Shown here: positions 15,239-23,434 of the stretch, piece by piece
How positions within the stretch are numbered: the stretch's first letter is position 1
How the letters are laid out: each line of letters begins with the position of its first letter
Assembly: GCA_964633975.1 (NCBI GenBank)
Contig: CAZWKX010000024.1
Coordinates: 1 to 30,754, forward strand
Reading direction: 5' to 3'
From: CAZWKX01 sp964633975
GTDB taxonomy: Bacteria; Actinomycetota; Acidimicrobiia; Spongiisociales; UBA11373
Length of the DNA: 30,754 nucleotides
Notes under the pieces: model-generated
Told to the model about the DNA's origin: nothing
The model's database searches: none
Seen by the model: only the letters and a program-made list of their open reading frames with translations
Program-made: the position numbers and the translations under genes

Positions 15239-16524
15239 CCGCGCCCGTCGACGTCGCCGAGGTGCACCTGTGGGGCCGGCAGATCGGGGCGGTGGCCTGG
15301 GATGCCGCAGCGGAGCTCGGCTCATTCGAATACGACCCCGAGTTCCTGGCCAGCCACATCGAAGTGGCCCCGCTCACGATGCCGCTCGGACCGGGCCAGT
15401 TCCACTTTCCCGGCCTGAGCCGGGACACCTACCACGGTCTGCCCGGCCTTCTGGCCGACTCGCTCCCCGACCGCTTCGGCAACCTCCTCGTCGACGCCTG
15501 GCTGCAGCAGCAGAGCCGCGACCGCGCCTCGTTCAGCCCCGTCGAGCAGCTCTGCTACGTGGGGACACGGGGCATGGGAGCACTCGAGTTCCGGCCCGCC
15601 CATCACAGACGGGAGCGGTCCGCTCCCGTCGACGTCGACAAGCTGGCCGACCTGGCCGCCGAGATCCTGAAGAGCCGGGAGAAGCTCGAGGTAGACCTCG
15701 ACGAGCAGGGCCTGACCCAGCTGCTCCGGGTGGGATCGTCGGCCGGCGGAGCCCGAGCCAAGGCTCTTGTCGCCTGGAACCCGGCGACCGAGGAGCTGCG
15801 CTCGGGCCAAGTGGCCGCGCCGTCAGGATTCGAGTATTGGATCCTCAAGTTCGACGGAGTTGGCGGCTCGCACCGGGACCTCACCGACCCGGAAGGCTAC
15901 GGGCGCATCGAGTACGCCTACCACCTCATGGCAGTGTCGGCGGGGATCGAGATGACCAAATGCCGCCTGCTCGTCGATGCCTCGAACCGGGCCCACTTCA
16001 TGACCCGTCGCTTCGATCGGCACGACGACGGCACCAAGATCCACATGCAGTCCCTCAGCGCCATCAACCACATGGACTTCAACCGGGCAGGCGCGTACGG
16101 GTACGAGCAGGCCATGGCCGTCACCAGGGCGCTGCGCACCGGGGCCAGCGCCCTGGCGCAGCTCTACCGCCGCATGGTCTTCAATGTGATGGCGCGCAAC
16201 CAGGACGACCACACCAAGAACATCGCCTACCTCATGGACAAGAGCGGCCGCTGGTCGCTGGCCCCGGCCTTCGACGTCACCTGGGCCTACAACCCTCAGG
16301 GCCCCTGGACCAGCCGGCACCAGATGAGCATCAGCGGCAAACGCGACGAATTCGAACGTGGCGATCTTCTTGCGGTCGCCGACGCCTTCGGCATCGGCGG
16401 AGCCGACGACATCATCGATCAGGTGGCGGCGGCGGCGGCGCGCTGGCCCGATTTCGCCGAGCAAGCCGGGGTGCAGGCCGATCAGGCGGAGCGTATCGGC
16501 AAGGCGCTACGGCTGGAGTGGTGA
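15232..16524 (+). CDS. hipA: HipA-family serine/threonine kinase toxin
   Basis: A 430-residue HipA-family kinase, full length for the family. It shows GLLADSLPDRFG at about 72-83, the glycine loop VGSSAGGARAK at 167-177, the nucleotide-binding strand YWILKFD at 202-208, the catalytic loop NQDDHTKN at 323-330 and the metal-binding AFDVTW at 346-351. E. coli HipA phosphorylates glutamyl-tRNA synthetase and produces persisters; the target here is unknown. All key residues look intact, so the toxin should be active. It starts inside the end of hipB (ATGGTGA, 7-nt overlap), the usual toxin-antitoxin coupling. The pair sits between two copies of a 1.6-kb repeated lipoprotein gene, which suggests an accessory segment. 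Confidence 0.93.
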   Translation: MVTAPVDVAEVHLWGRQIGAVAWDAAAELGSFEYDPEFLASHIEVAPLTMPLGPGQFHFPGLSRDTYHGLPGLLADSLPDRFGNLLVDAWLQQQSRDRASFSPVEQLCYVGTRGMGALEFRPAHHRRERSAPVDVDKLADLAAEILKSREKLEVDLDEQGLTQLLRVGSSAGGARAKALVAWNPATEELRSGQVAAPSGFEYWILKFDGVGGSHRDLTDPEGYGRIEYAYHLMAVSAGIEMTKCRLLVDASNRAHFMTRRFDRHDDGTKIHMQSLSAINHMDFNRAGAYGYEQAMAVTRALRTGASALAQLYRRMVFNVMARNQDDHTKNIAYLMDKSGRWSLAPAFDVTWAYNPQGPWTSRHQMSISGKRDEFERGDLLAVADAFGIGGADDIIDQVAAAAARWPDFAEQAGVQADQAERIGKALRLEW

Positions 16525-16562
16525 AGAGTCTCACCCTCGCGGCTACGTCGCTCGGGTCCCCC

Positions 16563-16613
16563 CTCCCGCAACAGCGGAAGGGCGTTGGGGGAAGGGTCCC
16601 GCTGTGGCGGGAG
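16563..16613. terminator. Long inverted repeat between convergent hipA and DUF559 genes
   Basis: The arms CTCCCGCAACAGCGG (16563-16577) and CCGCTGTGGCGGGAG (16599-16613) pair over 15 positions with one mismatch around a 21-nt G-rich loop. The element lies 39 nt after the hipA stop and 143 nt before the opposing stop, so it may serve as a bidirectional terminator. It may instead be an extragenic palindromic repeat. Confidence 0.5.
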
Positions 16614-16755
16614 AGAGCTAGGAAAGGCTCCTCTTCGTTCACGGCCAAAAGACTGTGACCGGATTCGACCGACGTCGCTTCCGGAACCACCGTTCCAAGC
16701 CATATACACAGGCTCGGTTGCGTCATGGCGACGTACTGCTGCCGACAGGCCGTGG

Positions 16756-17373
16756 TCAACCGCCAAACGGCTGCCGCTGTGCCACAGAAAGAGTTCTTGC
16801 CGCCCCGACCGCGTCTGCCGGATCAGGCCGATGGATGCCGGCGGTCCCCCCAATGAGCTCGGCAATGCTGGCGGCGACACCATCAGCATCTGCCATCACT
16901 TCCGCCGCGGATACCCGCACAATCTCGTAGTCGTAGCTGCGAATCTGCCGCGCCCGAAACCGGTCCGGGCCCTCGCGTCCTTGGTGCGAACTCCCGTCGA
17001 CTTCGATCACTATGCGGCCTGCAGGAATCAAGAAGTCCACCATGAAGTCACATTCGTCGAGCCACCACTGCGCTTTGACAGCGATCCCCGGAAGCGCCTT
17101 CCTCAATGATGCATTGAGTGCCCGCTCGTCCGGCGTCCAACGCCGGTGTTTGGCCAGCTTCTTGAACCACAGGGGAACTCGACCGCGATCCTCCAGCCTG
17201 ATTCGCTCCGCCTCTTCAGTCTTGCTGCAATCAACAACCTTGGCGCACCGTTGCACGTGACCCAGACCAAGGTGCAGATCGCCGCAGTGACAACAGCGAT
17301 ACATGCACGCTGTTTCGGCTACTCCTCCAAAGGACTTGAACCAATATCCACCAGGCGTTTGCCCACATGCCAC
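16756..17373 (-). CDS. DUF559 (restriction-endonuclease-like) protein with N-terminal Cys cluster
   Basis: A 205-residue protein. Residues 95-165 form a DUF559 domain, related to Vsr-type and other PD-(D/E)xK nucleases: CDFMVDFLIPAGR (Asp113), IVIEVDGSSHQ (Glu124, Asp126, His130), then RARQIRSYDYEIVRVSAAEV. The first 50 residues are rich in Cys and His (C23, C27, C28, C30, H34, C43), suggesting a zinc-binding region. The only usable in-frame start is the GTG at 17373. A further Cys is encoded by the codon just upstream, so the true N-terminus may have been lost. The function is presumed to be DNA cleavage or repair. It converges on hipA and stands alone. Confidence 0.75.
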   Translation of the reverse strand: MACGQTPGGYWFKSFGGVAETACMYRCCHCGDLHLGLGHVQRCAKVVDCSKTEEAERIRLEDRGRVPLWFKKLAKHRRWTPDERALNASLRKALPGIAVKAQWWLDECDFMVDFLIPAGRIVIEVDGSSHQGREGPDRFRARQIRSYDYEIVRVSAAEVMADADGVAASIAELIGGTAGIHRPDPADAVGAARTLSVAQRQPFGG

Positions 17374-17539
17374 GCACGCGGTAGGCGCATCGTGTTATCC
17401 GCTTTCCGGCTCGCGCAGATCCGAATCCCGGGACAGCTATGCGCTCAATTGGCGAGGCAGTCCTGACTCTCCTGCTTGCCGGCACGCTGCGACCGATCTC
17501 GCGTCACGTCACACCAAGCCCTCTGGGTGAGCCCGACTC

Positions 17540-17977
17540 TCAGCCTTCGGCCAGGCTCTTCAGGTTCTCCAGGATCTCCTGCAGGTGCTTGCCGATCATC
17601 CTGCCGACGAACAGAGTCAACAGGGCCTTGCCGAACACCCCGCCGGACAGCTCGATGTCCTCTTCGAGATTCACCCTGCTGCCGGTGGGAATCGCCTCGA
17701 TACTCCAAACCTGGTCGTCCTTCGGCAGTGGCCCCGAAACGAGAGTGAATGCGAACCTCTCGTTCTCCACCCAGTCGGTCACCCGGTAGTCGAGCTTCAT
17801 CAGCCGGCCGCCCGACCTCTCGTCGTAGTGGAACGTTGCCCCGACTCCGCGCTGCTCACTCGTGTACTCGAAGCCCTCGAGCAGGGTGAACCACTTCAGG
17901 ATCTCCTCCGGCTCCACCAGCAGGGGCCACACCCGCTGCGGCGCCGCCGTCGTCTCGATCGAGCGCTGGATTCTCAT
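17540..17977 (-). CDS. SRPBCC (START/polyketide-cyclase fold) family protein
   Basis: A 145-residue protein of the SRPBCC superfamily. It begins MRIQRSIETTAAPQRVWPLL, the usual first strand and helix of these hydrophobic-cavity proteins, continues with EILKWFTLLEGFEY, and ends in a long C-terminal helix (GRMIGKHLQEILENLKSLAE). Such proteins bind lipids or other hydrophobic molecules, or act as activators or cyclases; the ligand cannot be predicted. The ATG at 17977 is preceded by GGGGAAG. The DUF2254 gene lies 115 nt upstream on the same strand. A short copy of this gene's first codons appears at about 26155-26198, apparently a remnant. Confidence 0.88.
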   Translation of the reverse strand: MRIQRSIETTAAPQRVWPLLVEPEEILKWFTLLEGFEYTSEQRGVGATFHYDERSGGRLMKLDYRVTDWVENERFAFTLVSGPLPKDDQVWSIEAIPTGSRVNLEEDIELSGGVFGKALLTLFVGRMIGKHLQEILENLKSLAEG

Positions 17978-18092
17978 ATCTTCCCCTTTTGATCTGTGCA
18001 GTCCGCCGCCGGCCGGCATCGACCCGCCGGCTCTGACGACTCGCCTTCCTCAAGGATGCCTCAGCGCGCTGGCGTCGGCCAATGAGAACGCG

Positions 18093-19406
18093 TCAACCCG
18101 ATCCCGTCTCAGGGATCTCCAAACGGTCGGCTGCGGACAACACCCGCTCCAGGTCGGACTCTGGGAACCCGGCATCCCGGGCTGCCTGCACGGCGAGCCG
18201 TCCCTCCTCGACCAGCGCTCCACCGCGCCCCGCCTGGTCGCTCTCCTGGAGATCGGCCACGAGATCGGCCGATACCTCGATCAATGCCTTCAGGACGGTC
18301 GGTTGCCTCGCCGCGGCGAGGCGGATCTCCGAAAACGCGGCATGGATCTGATCAGACCGCGACGGAGCTTCGGGCAGAAACACACGTTGGTGGTCCGGCC
18401 CGGCATGCACACGGCCGGGCAGGCCGATCGTCAAGATTGCGCGTAGCGGCGCCTTGAGGTGCTGGACGACGTCGACCGCAGTCGTGGGATCGTTGATTCC
18501 AGGCGACAGGGCACGCAGAGCGATGTCGGCGAGTTGGCGGATCCCGAAGGCCGGGTCTCCCCCGATGCTCCTCGTCCTGCCGGTGTAGATGGCCCGAAGA
18601 ACTGCGCGTGCCGGATTGCGGTCTGCCTGTTCGGGCGCCAGCCACACCGTGGCCAGGAGGTCGTCGGCTGCCACCAGCCCCCCGACTCGTACCTCCACCC
18701 GCGCCATGGCCCCGGGAGGCAGCGTGCGCGCCAATCGGGGAGCATCGATGGCCCGAACCCACCCCATACGCTGCACCCGCACGTGGACGGGCTTGCCCTC
18801 GTGCGGAGTCCTGCCCTCAAGAATCTCGGCGCTGCCGCCCCTGCGGTGCTCGGCATGAACGGCAGCAACGGTGGCCTCGGCAATACGCCGCACCACGGCA
18901 CCCACCCGCATCCGCCGCAGCGAGTGATCGATGTATGCGAGGATGGCGACTCCCGAGCCGATCCCAAGGACGACGGCTAGCGTGATCGAGACGCTCCGCG
19001 TCAGCTCCTCACTGGAATCGGCGATGTTGGCGAGTCCGGCAAGGACGAGCAGCGAGTAGGCAAACGTGCCGACGACCATGCCGATGACCGCCTGCTGAAA
19101 ACGATCCTCAAAGAACCCCGCCACGGCTCGCGGCGAGTACTGGCTCGAAGCGATCTGGCTGGACAGCGCCGTCATCGAAAACACGATCGCAGCCACCGTG
19201 ATGGTGGCGCCGGCCACCGCCGTAGCTATCGAACGACCTCCCGACAGAGAAACCGACAGCAGCAACGGGACATCGGCCACCGCCTCGATCTCACGGTCGA
19301 CGTAGCGGGCAAGGACCGCCGCAATGATGCAGAGGCCGACCACAGCAGTCGGAATCAGGAACAGGCTCTCGCGCAAGCGCTGTATCCCGTACCGCAGCGA
19401 CTCCAT
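18093..19406 (-). CDS. DUF2254 membrane protein
   Basis: A 437-residue predicted inner-membrane protein. There are about four transmembrane helices in the first 170 residues (at roughly 15-33, 60-80, 108-128 and 140-160). Between the second and third lies SSQYSPRAVAGFFEDRFQQ, typical of DUF2254. A soluble C-terminal half contains ALSPGINDPTTAVDVVQHL, the best-conserved family motif. The function of DUF2254 is not established. The ATG at 19406 fits the first helix; the open frame above it is not membrane-like. No clear ribosome site was seen. It is transcribed in the same direction as the SRPBCC gene below it and the MazEF-type genes above it, separated by 115 and 167 nt. Confidence 0.88.
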   Translation of the reverse strand: MESLRYGIQRLRESLFLIPTAVVGLCIIAAVLARYVDREIEAVADVPLLLSVSLSGGRSIATAVAGATITVAAIVFSMTALSSQIASSQYSPRAVAGFFEDRFQQAVIGMVVGTFAYSLLVLAGLANIADSSEELTRSVSITLAVVLGIGSGVAILAYIDHSLRRMRVGAVVRRIAEATVAAVHAEHRRGGSAEILEGRTPHEGKPVHVRVQRMGWVRAIDAPRLARTLPPGAMARVEVRVGGLVAADDLLATVWLAPEQADRNPARAVLRAIYTGRTRSIGGDPAFGIRQLADIALRALSPGINDPTTAVDVVQHLKAPLRAILTIGLPGRVHAGPDHQRVFLPEAPSRSDQIHAAFSEIRLAAARQPTVLKALIEVSADLVADLQESDQAGRGGALVEEGRLAVQAARDAGFPESDLERVLSAADRLEIPETGSG

Positions 19407-19573
19407 ACACAACAAGCCTAGGAGTAGCCAACGGCGGGGATGCTGCGGTTCGCTCTTCCTCGCCGGGATGAAAGAGCAAGAGCACGGCACAAGCGAGGGC
19501 AGCTCGGCCTGCCAACCGCCCGGGCATCGAGAGCCTCTCGTAGATGATTCAGGCCCGGGCGCGCTCTTGCGGA

Positions 19574-19912
19574 TCACAGATCGAGCAGGTAGCGGAGAAC
19601 GAGCTCCACGCCGGCCATCACCGTTGCATCGACCACCCCAAGTCGGTGCACCAGGCGACGCGCCGATATCGACTTGAGATCCTCACACTTGGCGTAGCTG
19701 GTCTGTTCGAGGCCCGAGCTGTGATCGTCGATCTCGATGTGAGACGGCAGGTCCCGCCGGGCCGAGGTGACCGGCACGACCATGAGCACGCCGGCGGATC
19801 CTTCGTTGAGTGCATCGACGGACACAACGACCGCCGGCCGAATGCCCGACTGCTCGCGGCCAATCGGCTTGCCGAAATCGACCAGCCAGACCTCGCCGCG
19901 GCGAGCCGTCAC
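19574..19912 (-). CDS. mazF: MazF/PemK-family toxin (endoribonuclease)
   Basis: A 112-residue MazF/PemK toxin. The family opening is RRGEVWLVDFGKP, followed by EQSGIRPAVVVS and VVPVTSARRDLPSHIE, with a conserved core SYAKCEDLKSISARRL. MazF enzymes cut mRNA or other RNAs at short sequence motifs; the key Arg in GIRPAV and the Ser/Thr in PVTS are present. The start is set at the GTG at 19912, because it overlaps the antitoxin stop by 4 nt (GTGA) and gives the usual family length. An ATG at 19936 would add eight residues and a 28-nt overlap. The antitoxin gene immediately upstream completes the pair. Confidence 0.9.
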   Translation of the reverse strand: MTARRGEVWLVDFGKPIGREQSGIRPAVVVSVDALNEGSAGVLMVVPVTSARRDLPSHIEIDDHSSGLEQTSYAKCEDLKSISARRLVHRLGVVDATVMAGVELVLRYLLDL

Positions 19913-20148
19913 GTCGAGGTGTCGCCGAGCGCCCATCCTTCAGCTCGGCGTTCTGCTTCGATCTCGGCACTCGCCTCAGGATCGTTGTGAAGCTCCTCGT
20001 AGCGGCTGTTGAGCCGCTCGAAGAACACTCGACGCTCGAGAGCATCCACGGCATCGTCGAGCACCTTCGTCATCGGCCGGCCCGTCGACTCCGAGAGCAT
20101 GGCCAAACGATCCCGAGTCCCCTCGCTCACGCGGATAGTCGTACTCAT
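19909..20148 (-). CDS. Ribbon-helix-helix antitoxin of the MazEF-type pair
   Basis: A 79-residue antitoxin. The N-terminal 45 residues are a ribbon-helix-helix DNA-binding fold: STTIRVSEGTRDRLAML, then TGRPMTKVLDDAVDALER. The acidic C-terminal part (EELHNDPEASAEIEAERRAEG) would wrap the MazF toxin. The protein should repress its own operon through the inverted repeats just upstream at 20157-20187. It overlaps the toxin gene by 4 nt. The symbol mazE is withheld because classical MazE has a different (AbrB-like) fold. Confidence 0.9.
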   Translation of the reverse strand: MSTTIRVSEGTRDRLAMLSESTGRPMTKVLDDAVDALERRVFFERLNSRYEELHNDPEASAEIEAERRAEGWALGDTST

Positions 20149-20156
20149 GCCGAAAG

Positions 20157-20187
20157 TCTACATCCATGTAGATCGTTCTATCTACAT
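20157..20187. promoter_or_regulatory. Operator of the MazEF-type operon
   Basis: Three alternating half-sites lie 9-39 nt before the antitoxin ATG. TCTACAT at 20157-20163 faces ATGTAGAT at 20166-20173 across 2 nt, and the latter faces ATCTACAT at 20180-20187 across 6 nt, a perfect 8-bp inverted repeat. This is what dimeric ribbon-helix-helix repressors bind. The region is AT-rich against a GC-rich background and probably overlaps the promoter. Confidence 0.8.
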
Positions 20188-20408
20188 ACTTGAGTGGTCG
20201 GCCTGGAAGCCTGGCGCCCATAGGGCGGCATCCCACATCATCGGGAGTGCCCTAGACGACATTGGCCCTTCCGAAGAAGGCGGACAAAAGGACCTCGGGG
20301 TCGTGGTCGCCTAGCCTGGTGGGCGACGAGGACACGGCACGGCGCCAAGCTGGCCGGCCTTCTGTCGTGGCGAGTTGGCTGCACGGGACCCGCGGGACGG
20401 GGGTACCT

Positions 20409-21644
20409 ATGAGACGAATCATCGCTCGACCGGCATCGATCGGCCTCGCGTTGGCCGTGCTTCTGGCCTCCTGCGGCGGCGACACCGGACCCGCAGCCTC
20501 GACAACAACCACCAGCGCCGAAACGGGTGTCACCACCTCTTCGACCGAGGCCGTCACCGGCGAGACCAGCACCTCCACCACGACCGAGACGACGCTGCCG
20601 GCCGGTCCGCCACTGGCGGTACAGGGCGACAACAACGAGATCGTCGAAGCCTTCCAGTTCCTCCTCAACTGCAACGGCTACGGAGACCTCACCGTGGATG
20701 GCTCGTTCGGGCCGGCAACCCTGACGGCGGTCGAGGCAGCACAGAGGGGCCTGGACCGTGAGGTCAACGGGGCCCCTGACGACGGCATGATGGCGGACCT
20801 GTCGCGCTCCTGCTCGGAAAGCCGCCGGCTCGAAGGCGAAGGGGTGATGATCGTCGTCGGCAATGCCGCTCCCGAAGACCCGGAGGTGTTCTCGATCGCC
20901 CTGCTGTCGGGCACGACGCTCGTCGCCACCGTCACTCAGGGCACCGGGCTCACCGTGACCGTGACCGACACCGACGGCTCGGAAGTCGCGATGCAGGATG
21001 AGTCGACGTGGGAGATCGACACCACCCAGGACTTCCTCATCGAGGTCGACTCGCCCTCAGATTCGATGACGTTCGAGCTCACGGTCAACGTGACAGCAGG
21101 CACCCAAGAGACGGGAGACTGGATCCTGGCCACCGACAGCATCACCTACCGGGGTACCAGGCTCGCTTTGGGAGACGACGCCCAGACCGTGATCGACCAA
21201 GTCTTCGACTTCCTCGGCCATGGAGTCAGGGGCGCCTACGACGAGTTCGACACCGGCTGGTACCCGATCACCGACCCGCAGCCTCTCGGGCTGAGGGGGA
21301 TCTCCGTCGAGGGATTCGCCTTCCTCTTCTACGGTCCCGATCCAAGCGACCCGGACCGCCCCGAGACGTTCGCACGGTGGCGGTTTGAGGGTCCGACCAG
21401 AGACGCCAACGGAAATGCCCGGCCCGACGACTATGCGACGACGGCTGAAGGCATCACGGTGGGTGACACCCTGGCCGACCTGAGCGCCGCCTACGGAGAT
21501 CAAGTCACCGCAGGCAGCAACAGCGAAGAGTCCTACTACCGGCTGACGGATTTTGGTGGGGAGATGTGCTTCTACTTCGGACCGAACGAACCGACGGGTT
21601 TTTCACTCATCACCGAGATCGCCTCGGAGTGCCGGAGCGACTGA
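20409..21644 (+). CDS. Lipoprotein with peptidoglycan-binding-like domain
   Basis: A 411-residue predicted lipoprotein. The signal peptide ends LLAS with Cys22, followed by GGD. Residues 31-66 are a Thr/Ser-rich tether. Residues of about 72-120 resemble a PG_binding_1 domain: EIVEAFQFLLNCNGYG, then LTVDGSFGPATLTAVEAAQ, with the typical DG.FGP.T signature. A beta-rich region (about 140-230) and a C-terminal domain with GDTLADLSAAYG and GFSLITEIAS follow. It likely sits on the outer face of the membrane touching the cell wall; the C-terminal role is unknown. The ATG at 20409 follows GGGGGT. The gene stands alone, divergent from the MazEF-type operon. Confidence 0.87.
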   Translation: MRRIIARPASIGLALAVLLASCGGDTGPAASTTTTSAETGVTTSSTEAVTGETSTSTTTETTLPAGPPLAVQGDNNEIVEAFQFLLNCNGYGDLTVDGSFGPATLTAVEAAQRGLDREVNGAPDDGMMADLSRSCSESRRLEGEGVMIVVGNAAPEDPEVFSIALLSGTTLVATVTQGTGLTVTVTDTDGSEVAMQDESTWEIDTTQDFLIEVDSPSDSMTFELTVNVTAGTQETGDWILATDSITYRGTRLALGDDAQTVIDQVFDFLGHGVRGAYDEFDTGWYPITDPQPLGLRGISVEGFAFLFYGPDPSDPDRPETFARWRFEGPTRDANGNARPDDYATTAEGITVGDTLADLSAAYGDQVTAGSNSEESYYRLTDFGGEMCFYFGPNEPTGFSLITEIASECRSD

Positions 21645-21769
21645 AACTGGTCGAACGAACCGGCGGGGGTGACGTCCCGAAGCGACATCGATCGACCGGC
21701 CCACACACGCGCTGACGCACGAGGGCAAGAGCTGGCCCGTGGGGCGCTTGAAGCTCGACGGCGGCCGGG

Positions 21770-23371
21770 TCAATCGTCGGGGAGGAAAAAGAGCCACTCG
21801 CCTGTAGTGGCGATACCGGCCCGGTAGATGGTTACACCCCCGGCACCATCAGACCACAGGTAGAACGCATTCTCCTCGCCCCCGACACCGGCCGACACCG
21901 CCGGCAGGTTGAGCGTCACCACCATCGACCGCATCGGATCGCCCGTGCCGTCCTCCTCCAGCGACTGCCAGTAGCCGGTGGGGTCCCCGCTCTCGTCCAA
22001 GCTATAAGCAAAATAAGTGCCGGCACTGGCCAAGTCGGCCAGCGTGTCGTAGTCGCAGGCCACAGCGGCCTCGATTATCTGCCTACGGGTGGCTTCCACC
22101 GCCGCCGGCAGATCCTGCGCATTGGGCACCGCCGACATGCCCCAGGCCGAGCAGACCGGAGCGGTGGCACACGACTGCCCGTCTGCGGCACAGCCGAACT
22201 CGCACTCCTCCTCCGCCCGGGTCACCTGCTCGTTGACGCAGGTCTCCCCGCTTGGCTCCGCGGGCCGGCAATGCCACTCGTCATAATCCTGCGCCACCAC
22301 CCACACCCCATCATCCGGGCGCAACTCACAGCGCGGTCCGCCCACCGGCGTGCTCTGCTCACAGGCAGCCGGGTCACACGTCGGCGGCGGTGGAGCACAC
22401 TCGCCCCCGGATCCAAGGGTTTCGCACCCATAGGGGCAGGCCTCCACCAATCTGATGATCCCCCGTGTAGTGCATGACTGGTAGGCGCTTGGGTTAGAGC
22501 AGTAGTAGTCGTCGACGGTTTCCAGCACCACGTAGTCGTATTCAGGACTGCGGTCCATGTAATCGAAGACGCACAAGCGGCCGGTGACCTCATCATCCCC
22601 GCAGAGCGAGCTGGTACACCACCTACAGGAGTCATCAGCACAGTCGTACACCGCCGCAAGCGTCGTAGGGGACATGACGGCGACCAACACGACCAGACAG
22701 GCATTGCAGGTGACCGGAGAAGCAAGGGCAAAGATGACGTCGCTGCCGGCCCTCCTACACGCTTCGCACCCTCCATACACGATCAGGTAGGCGCCGATCG
22801 AGTTGTCCAGCAGCCAAGAAATAGCGGCGCTGACACAATGCCAGTAATGACAGCTGCTGTGTGCGTCCGACGACGACACTTCTCCCGACGCCAGGTCGAT
22901 CAGCGTCTGGCCCTCCTCATTGCTGAAGGCCAGACTCGCCGCCACCGGGTCATACTCAACCAGAAACGTCCCCGACAGCGATCCCGATCCCCATAGAACA
23001 CCCGCCGCCGTGTCGGATTCGCTGGAGAGAATGGCCATAACCCAGCCCGAACCATCCGAGTAGCTGGCCTGGACCCCACCAAACACACCCCCATACCCCT
23101 CCTCTTCAGCCAACCCCAGCATCTCCGCAGCCGCACCGTCGCCCGAGACCAGGCTGGCCGTCGTGCCCACATCGAGAGACTCGAGCGTCTCCAAAGACGC
23201 ATAAGGCGAACAGGTCGCACACTCCAGGTCCCGGAGGCCAAGCTGCTCCAAAGGAACAGCCGAGGTCACCGACGGCAACAGATCCTGACCGCCCTGCACG
23301 CCCGACTCACCACCACAAGCAGCAGCTACCACTGCAAGCACCACCACGACACACCAAGCTGGCCGGCCCAC
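21770..23371 (-). CDS. Cys-rich lipoprotein B, unknown function (paralog of 12824-14428)
   Basis: A 533-residue lipoprotein, about 80-85% identical by eye to lipoprotein A over its whole length. The lipobox is VAAAC with Cys19. All the Cys pairs of the paralog are kept: CATC, CHYWHC, CEAC, CNAC, CADDSCRWC, CPYGC, CDPAAC, CEFGC and GQSC. The segment between CVFD and the CAPPPPTC motif differs most (for example DYMDRSPEYDY versus DGAGRSPDYDY, and a shorter loop after CPYGC). The last 200 residues are nearly the same. The GTG at 23371 is preceded by GGAGGT at 6 nt. No known family was recognised. A structural or binding role on the cell surface is inferred from the signal and the many Cys. Confidence 0.88.
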   Translation of the reverse strand: MGRPAWCVVVVLAVVAAACGGESGVQGGQDLLPSVTSAVPLEQLGLRDLECATCSPYASLETLESLDVGTTASLVSGDGAAAEMLGLAEEEGYGGVFGGVQASYSDGSGWVMAILSSESDTAAGVLWGSGSLSGTFLVEYDPVAASLAFSNEEGQTLIDLASGEVSSSDAHSSCHYWHCVSAAISWLLDNSIGAYLIVYGGCEACRRAGSDVIFALASPVTCNACLVVLVAVMSPTTLAAVYDCADDSCRWCTSSLCGDDEVTGRLCVFDYMDRSPEYDYVVLETVDDYYCSNPSAYQSCTTRGIIRLVEACPYGCETLGSGGECAPPPPTCDPAACEQSTPVGGPRCELRPDDGVWVVAQDYDEWHCRPAEPSGETCVNEQVTRAEEECEFGCAADGQSCATAPVCSAWGMSAVPNAQDLPAAVEATRRQIIEAAVACDYDTLADLASAGTYFAYSLDESGDPTGYWQSLEEDGTGDPMRSMVVTLNLPAVSAGVGGEENAFYLWSDGAGGVTIYRAGIATTGEWLFFLPDD

Positions 23372-23408
23372 CGCAGTACCTCCACGTTGTTCTGGACGAA
23401 GCGAGTTC

Positions 23409-23434
23409 AAGCTAGCACCGCACTACCTAGCCAA
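23409..23434 (-). promoter_or_regulatory. Candidate promoter of lipoprotein B
   Basis: On the minus strand, TTGGCT, 14 nt, then TAGCTT within GCGGTGCTAGCTTGA, matching the arrangement before lipoprotein A. Conservation of the 16-mer GCGGTGCTAGCTTGAN in both copies is the main support. Confidence 0.35.

Noticed and set aside
12824..23371. The region as a prophage or integrative element.
   Set aside because: No integrase, transposase, phage structural gene, attachment repeat or tRNA edge was found; only the duplicated lipoprotein gene and toxin-antitoxin pairs suggest mobility.
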